DNA from: Aquabacter sp. L1I39
Lineage (GTDB): Bacteria > Pseudomonadota > Alphaproteobacteria > Rhizobiales > Xanthobacteraceae
Direction of reading: 5' to 3'
DNA: 64,000 nt
Assembly: GCF_017742835.1 (NCBI RefSeq)
Contig: NZ_CP072392.1
Span: forward strand, 1,658,385-1,722,384
In this document: in pieces, positions 15,296 through 24,115 of the stretch
Numbering within the stretch: the first letter of the stretch is position 1
How the letters are laid out: each line of letters starts with the position of its first letter
The notes under the pieces: generated by a model
Told to the model about the DNA's origin: nothing
The model's input: the letters and a program-made list of their open reading frames with translations, nothing else
The model's database searches: none
Position numbers and translations under genes: made by a program

Positions 15296-15574
15296 ATGCT
15301 GTTTCATGTGCAGATGAACGTGAACATCCCCCACGACTTCCCCGCCGAGAAGGCGGACGCCATCAAGGCGGCGGAGAAGGCCTATGCGCAGGATCTCCAG
15401 CGGCAGGGCAAGTGGGTGCATCTGTGGCGCATCGCCGGCCGGTATGCGAACGTTTCCATCTTCGACGTGGAGAGCGTCGACGAGTTGCACACCCTGTTGT
15501 CCTCCTTGCCTCTCTTCCCCTTCATGGACATCGTGGTGACGCCCCTGGCGCGCCATCCCTCGGCGATCGGCTGA
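15296..15574 (+). CDS. catC: Muconolactone delta-isomerase
   Basis: 92 aa, the usual length. The sequence starts MLFHVQMNVNIPHDFP and has EKAYAQDLQRQGKWVHLWRIAGRYANVSIFDVESVDELH and SLPLFPFMDIVVTPLARHP, all family-typical; these small enzymes form decamers of ferredoxin-like folds. It converts muconolactone to 3-oxoadipate enol-lactone, the substrate of PcaD encoded downstream. GAGGAGCC precedes ATG 15296. Catechol dioxygenase (catA) and muconate cycloisomerase (catB) are not in the window. Confidence 0.93.
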   Translation: MLFHVQMNVNIPHDFPAEKADAIKAAEKAYAQDLQRQGKWVHLWRIAGRYANVSIFDVESVDELHTLLSSLPLFPFMDIVVTPLARHPSAIG

Positions 15575-15595
15575 ACAAGAAGAAAGCGGCCACAC

Positions 15596-16273
15596 ATGAT
15601 CGACAAGACGAGACCCGATACGGCGAGCACCGTCGCCGACATTCCGGACGGCGCGACCATCCTGGTGGGCGGCTTCGGCGGGGCGGGCATGCCCCACCAG
15701 CTCATCGACGCGCTCATTGAACGCGCGCCCAAGGATCTGACCATCGTCTCCAACAATGCCGGCAACGGCACCACCGGCCTTGCCGCCCTGCTCCAGGCGG
15801 GCCTCGTGCGCAAAGTGGTGTGCTCCTTCCCCCGGCAGGTGGATTCCTTCGTCTTCGACAAGCTCTATCGCGACGGCAAGCTGGAGCTGGAACTGGTGCC
15901 CCAGGGCAATCTGGTGGAGCGCATTCGCGCCGCCGGGGCCGGCATCGGCGCCTTCTTCACCCCCACGGGCTACGGCACGCCGCTGGCCGAGGGCAAGGAG
16001 ACGCGCATCATCGACGGGCGCGGCTATGTGCTCGAATATCCCATCAAGGCGGACTTCGCGCTGATCAAGGCGTTCAAGGGCGACCGCTGGGGCAACCTCA
16101 TCTACCGCAAGACCGCCCGCAATTTCGGGCCGGTCATGTCCACCGCCGCCAAGGTGACGGTGGCCCAGGTGGAGGAGATCGTGCCGCTGGGATCGCTCGA
16201 CCCCGAATCCATCGTCACCCCCGGCGTGTTCGTGGACCGCGTGGTCGCGGTCGGAACGGGAGCCTCGGCATGA
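15596..16273 (+). CDS. pcaI: 3-oxoadipate CoA-transferase subunit A
   Basis: 225 aa. The alpha-subunit CoA-transferase signature ILVGGFGGAGMPHQLIDALIE (near residue 20) is followed by ELVPQGNLVERIRAAGAGIGAFFTPTGYGT and YRKTARNFGPVMSTAA. With PcaJ it transfers CoA from succinyl-CoA to 3-oxoadipate. The stop overlaps the pcaJ start by 4 bases. Assignment to 3-oxoadipate rather than acetoacetate or 3-oxoacid is from operon context (pcaF, catC, pcaD). Confidence 0.92.
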   Translation: MIDKTRPDTASTVADIPDGATILVGGFGGAGMPHQLIDALIERAPKDLTIVSNNAGNGTTGLAALLQAGLVRKVVCSFPRQVDSFVFDKLYRDGKLELELVPQGNLVERIRAAGAGIGAFFTPTGYGTPLAEGKETRIIDGRGYVLEYPIKADFALIKAFKGDRWGNLIYRKTARNFGPVMSTAAKVTVAQVEEIVPLGSLDPESIVTPGVFVDRVVAVGTGASA

Positions 16274-16923
16274 GCAGCAGCACTTTCGTCCCCTGGACCC
16301 GCGTCGAGATGGCCAAGCTCATCGCAAGGGACATTCCCGAAGGCGCGGTGGTCAATATCGGCATCGGCATGCCCGGCCTGGTGGCGGACCACCTGCCCGC
16401 CGACCGGGAAATCCTGCTCCATGCGGAGAATGGCATCCTCGGCATGGGTCCCAAGCCCGGCGACAATGCGGTCGACATGGACCTCATCAATGCCGGCAAG
16501 GAGCCCGTGACGCTTCTGGAAGGCGGCGCCTTCTTCGATCACATGATCTCCTTCTCCATGATGCGGGGCGGGCACTTGGACATCGCCGTCCTCGGCGCCT
16601 TCCAGGTGGCGGAGAATGGCGACCTCGCCAACTGGGCCACCAATGACGCCAATGCCATCCCCGCCGTCGGTGGCGCCATGGACTTGGCGGTGGGCGCGGC
16701 CAACGTGTTCGTCATGATGGAACTGCTCACCAAGAAGGGCGAATCCAAGCTGGTGCACCGCTGCACCTATCCGCTGACCGGCCTTGGCTGCGTCAACCGG
16801 GTCTATACCGACCATGCGGTGCTGGATATCGACGCCGACGGCTTCGTCCTGCGCGAACTGGCGCCGGGCCTCACCCTCGACGAACTGAAGGCGCGCACCG
16901 GGTTGGAAATCCGCGCGGCCTGA
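16270..16923 (+). CDS. pcaJ: 3-oxoadipate CoA-transferase subunit B
   Basis: 217 aa. The beta subunit shows VVNIGIGMPGLVADHLP, the catalytic glutamate motif HAENGILGMGPKP, and the GGHLDIAVLGAFQVAENGDLANW and VHRCTYPLTGLGCVNRVYTDHAVL segments. It forms the active heteromer with PcaI. ATG 16270 (ATGA overlap with the pcaI stop) gives the standard subunit length. Confidence 0.93.
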   Translation: MSSSTFVPWTRVEMAKLIARDIPEGAVVNIGIGMPGLVADHLPADREILLHAENGILGMGPKPGDNAVDMDLINAGKEPVTLLEGGAFFDHMISFSMMRGGHLDIAVLGAFQVAENGDLANWATNDANAIPAVGGAMDLAVGAANVFVMMELLTKKGESKLVHRCTYPLTGLGCVNRVYTDHAVLDIDADGFVLRELAPGLTLDELKARTGLEIRAA

Positions 16924-16938
16924 GGCGGGAGACTTCCA

Positions 16939-17250
16939 ATGGCTTATATGATCGAGACCTTCGACAAGCCCGGCTCGGCGGACCTGCGCACCGCCACCCG
17001 TGACGTGCACCTCGCCTTCCTGGACGCCCACAAGCACCTGCTGCTCGCCTGCGGCGCCAAGCTGGACGAAGAGGGCAATGCCGCCGGCGGCGGGCTCTAT
17101 GTGGTGGACGTGGAGACGCGGGCGGAGGCGGAAGCCTTCATCGCCGCCGATCCCTTCACCACCGCCGGCCTGTTCGAGCGCGTGGTGATCCAGCGCTGGC
17201 GCAAGGCCTATGTGGACGGGGTCTGCTACCTGCCGGGAGCCCCGAAGTGA
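16939..17250 (+). CDS. YciI-like dimeric alpha/beta-barrel protein
   Basis: 103 aa. The pattern MAYMIETFDKPGS, RDVHLAFLDAHKHLLLACGAKLDEEGNAAGGGLYVVDVETRAEAEAFIAADPFTTAGLFERVVIQRWRKAY matches YciI (YCII) domains, including the His and Asp of the putative active site. The fold is related to muconolactone isomerase, so a lactone or enol isomerase/hydrolase role in this pathway is possible but unproven. GGGAGA precedes ATG. The stop overlaps the GTG start of the next gene. Confidence 0.75.
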   Translation: MAYMIETFDKPGSADLRTATRDVHLAFLDAHKHLLLACGAKLDEEGNAAGGGLYVVDVETRAEAEAFIAADPFTTAGLFERVVIQRWRKAYVDGVCYLPGAPK

Positions 17251-17975
17251 CGTCCGGCGCAGGGCGCACCCTCGTCACGGGCGGCGCCAGCGGCATCGGC
17301 CTTGCGGTGGTCCGGCGGGAAATCGCGGCGGGCCGCGCGGTGGTGGTGCTCGACCGCGCCCCGCCCCCCGGCGACGTGGCCGCCGGCTTCATCGCCGTCG
17401 ACATGATGGATGCGGCGGCCACCGATGCCGCGCTGAAAGCCGTGCTGGCGGACGGCCCCATCACCCGCCTCGTCAACAATGTGGGCCTGGTGCGGCCAGC
17501 GACCGTCGACGACACCACGCTCGACGACCTTGAAGCGGTCATGCGCCTGAATGTGGGCGCCACGCTCCAGTGCACGCAGGCGCTGCTGCCCGGCATGCGG
17601 GCGGCGGGCTTCGGGCGGATCGTGAACGTCTCCAGCCGCGCCGCCTATGGCAAGGACCTGCGCAGCGCCTATGCCGCCAGCAAGGCCGGTCTGCTCGGCC
17701 TGACGCGCACCTGGGCGCTGGAACTGGGCCGTGACGGCATCACCGTGAATGCGGTGGCCCCCGGCCCCATCGCCACCCCCCTCTTCACCGCCGCCAACCC
17801 GCCCGACGCGCCCCGCACCCGCGCCATCATCGAGGCCATTCCGGTCGGCCGCATGGGCACGCCGGAGGACGTGGCGGATGCCATCTGCTTCTTCCTGGGC
17901 GATGCCGCCGGCTTCGTGACCGGCCAGACACTGCCGGTCTGCGGCGGCATGACGGTGGGCAAAAGCGTGGTCTGA
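17247..17975 (+). CDS. Short-chain dehydrogenase/reductase
   Basis: 242 aa classical SDR. The cofactor motif is TLVTGGASGIGLAVV, the NNAG position reads NNVG, the catalytic Ser is in NVSSRAAYG and the YxxxK pair is YAASK; the C-terminal AVAPGPIATPLF is present. The start is GTG 17247, overlapping the stop of the YciI-like gene (GTGA), so it is coupled. The substrate is unknown; context suggests oxidation or reduction of a hydroxylated alicyclic or lactone intermediate entering the beta-ketoadipate route. Confidence 0.85.
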   Translation: MTSGAGRTLVTGGASGIGLAVVRREIAAGRAVVVLDRAPPPGDVAAGFIAVDMMDAAATDAALKAVLADGPITRLVNNVGLVRPATVDDTTLDDLEAVMRLNVGATLQCTQALLPGMRAAGFGRIVNVSSRAAYGKDLRSAYAASKAGLLGLTRTWALELGRDGITVNAVAPGPIATPLFTAANPPDAPRTRAIIEAIPVGRMGTPEDVADAICFFLGDAAGFVTGQTLPVCGGMTVGKSVV

Positions 17976-18013
17976 GGCCCCGCACAAGGCTCCGCGAAAG
18001 AAAGAGGCATCAC

Positions 18014-19045
18014 ATGTCCAACCCGCGCTGGACCCGCCGTCCCGAAGGCTCCACCTGGGGCGATTTCGGGCCGGACGATGAACTGGGCCGCCTCAACCTC
18101 ATCACGCCGGAGAAGGTGCGCGCCGCCGTCGCCGAGGTGCGGGAGGGCCGCACCTTCTGCCTCTCCCTTCCGCTGGACCGGCCCGGTGGCAATGTGGTGA
18201 ATGCCCGCCGCTTTCCCCCGGTCCTGGTGCCCACCGGCCCCGCCGAAACGCCGCGCTACAACGCCCTGCTGTGCCACGACGATGCCAGCTTCGTGGACGT
18301 GGTGTGCGACGACAAGGTGGAAATCTGCCTGCAATATTCCACCCAGTGGGACAGCTTCGCCCATGTGGGCGCCCTGTTCGACGTGAGCGGCACGGGGCGG
18401 CCGGAACCGGTCTATTATAACGGCTTCCGCGCCGGCATCGACATTGTCGGGCCCAAGGACGCCGCCGAGCGCGGCATCCCCTCCGGGGCCCGGCGCCTGG
18501 GCATCCAGAATGCCGCCGCCCATGGCGTGCAGGGGCGCGGCGTGCTGGTGGACCTGCTCTCGCCCTTCGGCGAAGACCGACACTTGGTGGGCTATGACGA
18601 CCTGATGCGGGTGCTGGAAGCCCAGAAGGTGGTGGTGGAGGAAGGCGACATCCTCTGCCTCTATACCGGATTCACCGACCTCATCATGGCCATGGACGGT
18701 GCCCCCGATCCCGACCGCCTCGCCCGCGCCTGCGCGGTGCTGGATGGGCGCGATACCAAGCTTCTCGACTGGATCGCCGACAGCCGCATCTCGGCCCTGG
18801 TGGCGGATAATTACGCGGTGGAGCAATTGCCCGCCCGCAAGCTCGCCGCCAATTCCCAGGCGTCCATGCCGCTGCACCATCATTGCCTGTTCAAGCTGGG
18901 CGTGCCGCTCGGCGAATTGTGGTGGCTCTCAGGGCTGGCGGCGCGCCTGAAGGCCACCGGCCGCAGCCGCTTCCTGCTCACCGCCCCGCCCTTGCGCCTG
19001 CCCGGCGCGGTGGGCTCGCCCGTGACCCCCATCGCCACCGTCTGA
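18014..19045 (+). CDS. Cyclase-family (kynurenine formamidase-like) metal hydrolase
   Basis: 343 aa cyclase-superfamily protein (PF04199-type). The equivalent of the HxGTHxDxPxH metal motif reads QYSTQWDSFAHVG: the first His positions are Gln while Asp and the last His remain, a pattern of a large-protein subfamily, not of classical KynB. Other landmarks are GRGVLVDLLSPFG, GDILCLYTGFTDL and ALVADNYAVEQLP. GAAAGAGG precedes ATG. It could open a lactone or amide ring in a branch feeding muconolactone. Function is inferred from family and operon only. Confidence 0.75.
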   Translation: MSNPRWTRRPEGSTWGDFGPDDELGRLNLITPEKVRAAVAEVREGRTFCLSLPLDRPGGNVVNARRFPPVLVPTGPAETPRYNALLCHDDASFVDVVCDDKVEICLQYSTQWDSFAHVGALFDVSGTGRPEPVYYNGFRAGIDIVGPKDAAERGIPSGARRLGIQNAAAHGVQGRGVLVDLLSPFGEDRHLVGYDDLMRVLEAQKVVVEEGDILCLYTGFTDLIMAMDGAPDPDRLARACAVLDGRDTKLLDWIADSRISALVADNYAVEQLPARKLAANSQASMPLHHHCLFKLGVPLGELWWLSGLAARLKATGRSRFLLTAPPLRLPGAVGSPVTPIATV

Positions 19046-19126
19046 TCCCCGCCGGTCCCGTCGGACCGTCTCGCATCGGTCTTGCGGAACGCCTAAATCC
19101 GTCCGTTGTGTCTCCTGGAGCCCACC

Positions 19127-19924
19127 ATGCCCTTCATCCTCACCGGCCCCCTCGTCACCCATTACGACCTCGCCGGCCCGGAGGGCGCTCCCGTCCTGCT
19201 GCTCGCCAATTCGCTGGGCACCAGCTTCCATGTGTGGGATGCCATCGTCCCGGCGCTCACCACCCGCTACCGGGTGCTGCGCTATGACATGCGCGGCCAC
19301 GGCCTCACCGATGCCGCCCCGCTGCCGGGCGAGACGCAGGGCTATTCCATCTCGGAGTTGGCGGGCGACGCCTTGGCGCTCATGGATGCGCTGGGCATTG
19401 CGAAGGCCCATGTGGTGGGCCTGTCCATCGGCGGCATGGTGGCCCAGCATCTGGCGGCTTATGCGCCGGACCGGGTGGACCATGTGGTGCTGTGCGACAC
19501 GGCTGCCGTCATCGGCCCGGCCTCGGTGTGGAACGACCGCATCGTCGGCATCCGCCGCGACGGCCTGCCCGCCATCGCGCCGGGCGTCATGGCCCGCTGG
19601 TTCACCGACGGCTTACGCGCAGCCCGCCCCGATCTCATCCGCGGCTATGTGAACATGGTCGCCCGCACCACGCTGGAGGGCTATCTGGGCTGCGCCATGG
19701 CGGTGCGCGATGCGGACCTGCGCGAGGCCGGTGCGAAGATCGCCGCGCCGGTGCTGGTGATCGTGGGCGACAAGGATCCCTCCACCCCGCCCGCATCCGC
19801 TGAAGCACTGGCGCAAGGCATTTCCGGCGCGCGGCTTGAGATGATCGCGGACGCCTCGCACATTCCTTGCGTCGAGCAGCCTGAGGCGCTCGCCCGCCTG
19901 CTGCTGGGCTTCCTTCCGGACTGA
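19127..19924 (+). CDS. pcaD: 3-oxoadipate enol-lactonase
   Basis: 265 aa alpha/beta hydrolase. The oxyanion region LLANSLGTSFHVWD and the block YDMRGHGLTD precede the nucleophile elbow GLSIGGMVAQ (Ser), the acid VGDKDPSTPP and the base DASHIPCVEQPE. It hydrolyses 3-oxoadipate enol-lactone to 3-oxoadipate. ATG 19127 has CTGGAG 6 bases upstream. It is the last gene of the operon, convergent with the NUDIX gene 11 bases away. Confidence 0.92.
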   Translation: MPFILTGPLVTHYDLAGPEGAPVLLLANSLGTSFHVWDAIVPALTTRYRVLRYDMRGHGLTDAAPLPGETQGYSISELAGDALALMDALGIAKAHVVGLSIGGMVAQHLAAYAPDRVDHVVLCDTAAVIGPASVWNDRIVGIRRDGLPAIAPGVMARWFTDGLRAARPDLIRGYVNMVARTTLEGYLGCAMAVRDADLREAGAKIAAPVLVIVGDKDPSTPPASAEALAQGISGARLEMIADASHIPCVEQPEALARLLLGFLPD

Positions 19925-19935
19925 GCGGGCGGACC

Positions 19936-20586
19936 CTATGGCGCGCTGGCCCGCCCGCGCGCCATCAGTTCCGGCAGGCGCTGGCGATTTAGCGCCAGCC
20001 ATTGCAGGGCCAGCAGCAAATAGCCATTGCAGGAGCGGCCGGGCTCAAGCAGCGTGAGCGCCGCGTCCACCGGCACGGTGAAGGGGCGCGTCACCTCCTG
20101 CTCGACCGCCGCGCCCGCCTGCTCCGGCACCCGGGAGGCATCCACGAGGCCGAGGAACAGGTCGCAGCTTTCGTCCGTCACGCCCGGCGTGGGTAGGAAG
20201 GTGAAGAGCGGCTCCAGGTGATAGGGCTCCAGCCCGATCTCCTCCAGGCATTCCCGCCGCGCCGCCTCCGCCGCGTCCTCGCCCCGCTCCACCCGGCCGG
20301 CAACGATCTCCACCAGTTCGCCCCGCCCGGTGGCCAGATGCGCCGAGAGGCGGAACTGGCGGATCAGCACCAGGACATTTCGCGCGGGATCCACGCACAG
20401 CACCCCGGCCACCCGCCCCACCCGGATCACGTCCCGCGAGAGCTGGTCTATGGTGCCGTCGGGATGGCGCAGCGTGACGCCATACTGCTCATAGGTGAGA
20501 TAGGACTTCGCCAGGGTCTCAGGTGCGGACAGGTCGATATCCGCAATCGCATCGCCGAGCAGCCCGCCCGTCTCGCTCCCGCTCAT
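19936..20586 (-). CDS. NUDIX hydrolase (ADP-ribose/sugar-nucleotide pyrophosphatase-like)
   Basis: 216 aa. A complete NUDIX box GRVERGEDAAEAARRECLEEIGL sits near residues 95-118, preceded by the beta-strand segment VLVLIRQFRLSAHLATGRGELVEIVAG typical of NudK/ADP-ribose pyrophosphatases. It probably cleaves ADP-ribose or GDP-sugar. Its start overlaps the yejF stop by 4 bases, so it is the last gene of the yej transcript, although no functional link is obvious. Confidence 0.85.
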   Translation of the reverse strand: MSGSETGGLLGDAIADIDLSAPETLAKSYLTYEQYGVTLRHPDGTIDQLSRDVIRVGRVAGVLCVDPARNVLVLIRQFRLSAHLATGRGELVEIVAGRVERGEDAAEAARRECLEEIGLEPYHLEPLFTFLPTPGVTDESCDLFLGLVDASRVPEQAGAAVEQEVTRPFTVPVDAALTLLEPGRSCNGYLLLALQWLALNRQRLPELMARGRASAP

Positions 20587-22220
20587 TGCGCCACCACTCC
20601 GGCCTGGGCGGTCTCCAGATTGAAGGCCGCCGCGAACAGAGCCTTGGTATAGGCCTCGCGCGGCGCCTCGAACACCTGCCGCGCCGGGCCTTCCTCCACC
20701 ACCTTGCCGCCCTTCATCACCAGGATGCGGCTTGCGAGCGCCGAGACCACCCGCAGATCGTGGGAAATGAACATGTAGGTGAGGTTACGCCGGCGCTGGA
20801 GGGAGCGGAGCAGGTCCACGATCTGCGCCTGCACCAGCATGTCCAGCGCCGAGGTGGGCTCGTCCAGCACCACGAAAGAGGGTTCAAGCGCCATGGCCCG
20901 GGCGATGGAGATGCGCTGGCGCTGGCCGCCAGAGAATTCGTGCGGATAGCGATGCCGCATCTCGGGATCAAGGCCCACATCCACCAGCGCCGCGATCACG
21001 CGCTCTTCCCGTGCCTGGGACGAGAGGCCGGGCTGATGCACCTCCAGCCCCTCCCCCACGATGTCGCCCACCGCCATGCGGGGAGAGAGGGCGCCATAGG
21101 GGTCCTGGAAGACGATCTGCATGTCCTTACGCAGGGGCCGCATCTGGGCAAAGCGCAGGCCGTCGATGCGGCGGCCGAGATAGGCGATGGGCCCGGCGGA
21201 GGAAATAAGGCGCAGCATGGCCAGCCCCAAAGTGGTCTTGCCGGAGCCGGATTCCCCCACCACCCCCAGCGTCTCGCCCTGGTGAACGGACACGGTCACC
21301 CCATCCACCGCCTTCACATGGCCGATGGTCCGCCGAAGGATGCCGCGCTTGATGGGGAAATGGACCTTCAGATCCTCGGTGGCCACCACCACCGGCGCGT
21401 CCGGGGCGGCGGGGGCCGGGTCGGGCTTGGGCTCGGCATGGAGCAGCGCCTGCGTGTAGGGGTGGCGGGGACGCTGGAAAGTGTCTTCCGCGCTGCCCTG
21501 CTCCACGATCTCCCCGTGCCGCATGACGCAGACCCGGTCCGCGATCTTGCGCACGATGCCCAGGTCATGGGTGATGAACAGCATGGCCATGCCCAGGCGA
21601 CCTTGCAGCTCCTTCAGCAGCTTGAGGATCTGCGCCTGGACGGTGACGTCGAGCGCGGTGGTGGGCTCGTCGGCGATCAGCAGGTCCGGTTCGTTGGCGA
21701 GCGCCATGGCGATCATGACGCGCTGCCGCTGGCCGCCGGACAATTGATGGGGATAGGCGGACAGCCGGCTTTCCGGATCGGGCAGGCCCACCTCGTGCAG
21801 CAGTTCCAGCGTCCGCTTGCGGGCGGCCGCCGTCGACAGGCCGCGATGGAGGATGAGCATCTCCCCCACCTGCCGCTCGATGGTGTGAAGCGGGTTCAAG
21901 GAGCTCATGGGCTCCTGGAACACCATGGTCACGTCATTGCCGCGCACCCCGCGCAAGTCCCGGTCCGGCAAGGTGAGCAGGTCCTGCCCCTTGAACAGGA
22001 TGCGGCCAGAGGGGTGGCTGGCGGCCGGATAGGGCAGGAGCTTGAGGATGGACAGGGCGGTCACCGACTTGCCGGAGCCCGATTCCCCCACCAGCGCCAC
22101 GGTCTCGCCCGCGCCCACCTGGAAGGACACGCCCTTCACCGCCAGGGTATCCGTTCCGTCCCGGCGGAAGGCGACGGACAGGTTCTCGACGGACAGAAGG
22201 GGCGCGGCGGCTTCGGTCAT
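20583..22220 (-). CDS. yejF: Peptide ABC transporter, duplicated ATPase YejF
   Basis: 545 aa containing two complete ABC ATPase domains. The first has [16 protein letters not shown], the signature [32 protein letters not shown]; the second has [19 protein letters not shown] and [32 protein letters not shown]. The OppC-type linker HPYTQALL follows the first. With YejB/YejE it powers uptake of oligopeptides and, in E. coli, microcin C. ATG overlaps the vapC stop. Confidence 0.93.
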   Translation of the reverse strand: MTEAAAPLLSVENLSVAFRRDGTDTLAVKGVSFQVGAGETVALVGESGSGKSVTALSILKLLPYPAASHPSGRILFKGQDLLTLPDRDLRGVRGNDVTMVFQEPMSSLNPLHTIERQVGEMLILHRGLSTAAARKRTLELLHEVGLPDPESRLSAYPHQLSGGQRQRVMIAMALANEPDLLIADEPTTALDVTVQAQILKLLKELQGRLGMAMLFITHDLGIVRKIADRVCVMRHGEIVEQGSAEDTFQRPRHPYTQALLHAEPKPDPAPAAPDAPVVVATEDLKVHFPIKRGILRRTIGHVKAVDGVTVSVHQGETLGVVGESGSGKTTLGLAMLRLISSAGPIAYLGRRIDGLRFAQMRPLRKDMQIVFQDPYGALSPRMAVGDIVGEGLEVHQPGLSSQAREERVIAALVDVGLDPEMRHRYPHEFSGGQRQRISIARAMALEPSFVVLDEPTSALDMLVQAQIVDLLRSLQRRRNLTYMFISHDLRVVSALASRILVMKGGKVVEEGPARQVFEAPREAYTKALFAAAFNLETAQAGVVAQ

Positions 22221-22657
22221 GAGAGCTGCTCCAGAAGGGCAGAAAGGTCACGGGCGTTCGTGTCCACCACGGGCAGCGGCGCATGGGCCGCAAGACGCTT
22301 GTCGCCGGTAATGATGTGAGAGCAGCCTGTGCACTCGGCACTGGCCAAGTGTATGGCATCCGGCAGCTTCAGGCTGGGATGAGCGGCGCGAATACGGGCG
22401 GCGGTGAACAGGACATCACGCGAGACGGCGAGGCAATCCAGTTGGCCTCCCTCTGCCAGAAGACCAGCATAGATTTCGATGCGTGAAAAATCGCGCTCGC
22501 GGATGGGCGCCACCAGAATCTCCGCCACGGACAATTGGCTGGTCACAGCGGCGAAGTCGGCGGAACGATGCTCCATGATGGCGACCATAGCCTCCGCCGC
22601 TCGCGGCTCCCCCTCCATTGCCAGGATGATGGCATTGGCATCCAGATAGACGCGCAC
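22217..22657 (-). CDS. vapC: PIN-domain toxin, VapC-like
   Basis: 146 aa. The four acidic PIN positions are visible: Asp in YLDANAII (residue 6), Glu in SQLSVAEILVAP, Asp in LPDAIHLASA and Asp in IITGDKRL. VapC toxins are Mg-dependent ribonucleases, often acting on initiator tRNA or rRNA. It starts at GTG 22657, 3 bases after the antitoxin stop, and its stop overlaps the yejF start, so it is embedded in the yej transcript. Confidence 0.85.
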   Translation of the reverse strand: MRVYLDANAIILAMEGEPRAAEAMVAIMEHRSADFAAVTSQLSVAEILVAPIRERDFSRIEIYAGLLAEGGQLDCLAVSRDVLFTAARIRAAHPSLKLPDAIHLASAECTGCSHIITGDKRLAAHAPLPVVDTNARDLSALLEQLS

Positions 22658-22660
22658 CGT

Positions 22661-22924
22661 CTAGCGATCCCACTCGTCGCGAAGCGCACGGATCCGCGCC
22701 ACCGCCTCGGTGGCGCTGACCCCGCTACGCGCTAGCCGCATCCGCGCCTCCGAGGGGCCGACTGGGCGCGCATCGTGCAGAATCTGGTCCAGCCGCACGT
22801 CGAAAGGCTGGCGCGGAGAGCCACCTTCCACGGTGACGGTGACTGTGGCGCCGACGGGAAGCCCGTCCCGCAAATCCTCCGGCAGCTTCTCCACCGGGTA
22901 GTGTTCGCGCACGATCCTGGTCAT
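22661..22924 (-). CDS. Antitoxin partner of the PIN toxin
   Basis: 87 aa. Position directly upstream of the PIN gene with a 3-base gap and size identify it as the antitoxin. It opens TRIVREHYPVEKLPEDLRDGL and has a strand VTVTVEGG, then a charged helical C-terminus ending ATEAVARIRALRDEWDR, likely the toxin-binding part. The DNA-binding fold is not clearly AbrB, RHH or Phd, so the family is left open. The gene begins 30 bases after yejE ends. Confidence 0.7.
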   Translation of the reverse strand: MTRIVREHYPVEKLPEDLRDGLPVGATVTVTVEGGSPRQPFDVRLDQILHDARPVGPSEARMRLARSGVSATEAVARIRALRDEWDR

Positions 22925-22954
22925 GGGGTCATCTCCGCCGCCATCCTACCACAC

Positions 22955-24112
22955 TCACCCGAAGGTCTTGCGCGGGTCGAAGGCGTCGCGGACGGCTTCG
23001 CCGATGAAGATAAGCAAGGTCAGCATCAGGCCCACGGTAAAGAAGCCGGTCAGCCCCAGCCAGGGGGCCTGGATGTTGGCCTTGCCCTGGGACAAAAGCT
23101 CGCCCAGCGAGGGCGAGCCGGGGGGCAGGCCGAAGCCGAGAAAGTCCAAGGCGGTGAGCGTCATCACCGAGGAGGACAGGATGAACGGCAAAAGCGTGAG
23201 GGTGGCCACCATGGCATTGGGCAGGATGTGGCGCACGATGAGGGTGAAATTGCCCACCCCCAGCGCCCGCGCCGCCTGCACATATTCGAAGTTGCGTGCC
23301 CGCAGGAATTCCGCCCGCACCAGCCCCACCAGCGCCACCCAGGAGAAGAGCAGCAGGATGCCGAGCAGCACCCAGAAGCCCGGCACCAGCACGGACGAGA
23401 TGATGAGCAGCAGATAGAGGGAGGGAATGGCGGTCCAGATCTCGATGAAGCGCTGGAACAGGAGGTCCACCCAACCGCCGAAATAGCCCTGCACCGCGCC
23501 CGCCGCCACCCCGATGATGGAGGAGATGATGGTCAGGGTCAGGCCGAACAGCACCGAGATGCGGAAGCCGTAGATCAGGCGGGCCAGCACGTCGCGGCCC
23601 TGGTCATCGGTGCCGAGCCAGTTCATTTCCAGGCCCGAGCAGCCCGACACGCCCTTGCGCTCGGCCGCCGCCTTGCACTGCGCCTCGGTGAGCATCCAGG
23701 TGGGTGGCGAGGGGGCCGGCGTGGGCAGGTCGAGATTGTGGGTGGAATAGGAGAAATGGATGAGCGGCCAGATCATCCAGCCGCCTTTTTCCGCGATCAA
23801 CTTCTTCAGGTACGGGTCGCGATAATCCGCCGTGGTCTCGAAGTCGCCGCCGAACGTGGTCTCCGGATAGGCCTTCACCACGGGGAAATAATAGGCGCCC
23901 TCATAGCTCACCAGGATCGGCCGGTCATTGGCGATGAACTCGGCGAACAGGCTGAGCACGAACAGGATGGTGAAGAGAACGAACGACCACCAGCCGCGCC
24001 GGTTGGCACGGAAGTTCCGCACCCGGCGCTGGTTGAGCGGCGAGAGCCAGCTGGGCTTGGCGGGGACGGCGGGCGGCGGGGACGCGGGAGGGACGGAAGC
24101 GAGCGTATCCAT
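22955..24112 (-). CDS. yejE: Peptide ABC transporter permease YejE
   Basis: 385 aa. A cytoplasmic N-terminus with basic RRVRNFRANRRGWWS leads to one helix, then a long periplasmic loop containing FSYSTHNLDLPTPAPSPPTWMLTEAQC (about residues 120-150), and a five-helix BPD_transp_1 core. The EAA motif reads EYVQAARALGVGNFTLIVRHILPNA. The DQGRDVLARLIYGFRISVLFG segment is typical of DppC/YejE. It is followed by the TA pair instead of directly by yejF. Confidence 0.93.
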   Translation of the reverse strand: MDTLASVPPASPPPAVPAKPSWLSPLNQRRVRNFRANRRGWWSFVLFTILFVLSLFAEFIANDRPILVSYEGAYYFPVVKAYPETTFGGDFETTADYRDPYLKKLIAEKGGWMIWPLIHFSYSTHNLDLPTPAPSPPTWMLTEAQCKAAAERKGVSGCSGLEMNWLGTDDQGRDVLARLIYGFRISVLFGLTLTIISSIIGVAAGAVQGYFGGWVDLLFQRFIEIWTAIPSLYLLLIISSVLVPGFWVLLGILLLFSWVALVGLVRAEFLRARNFEYVQAARALGVGNFTLIVRHILPNAMVATLTLLPFILSSSVMTLTALDFLGFGLPPGSPSLGELLSQGKANIQAPWLGLTGFFTVGLMLTLLIFIGEAVRDAFDPRKTFG

Positions 24113-24115
24113 GCC

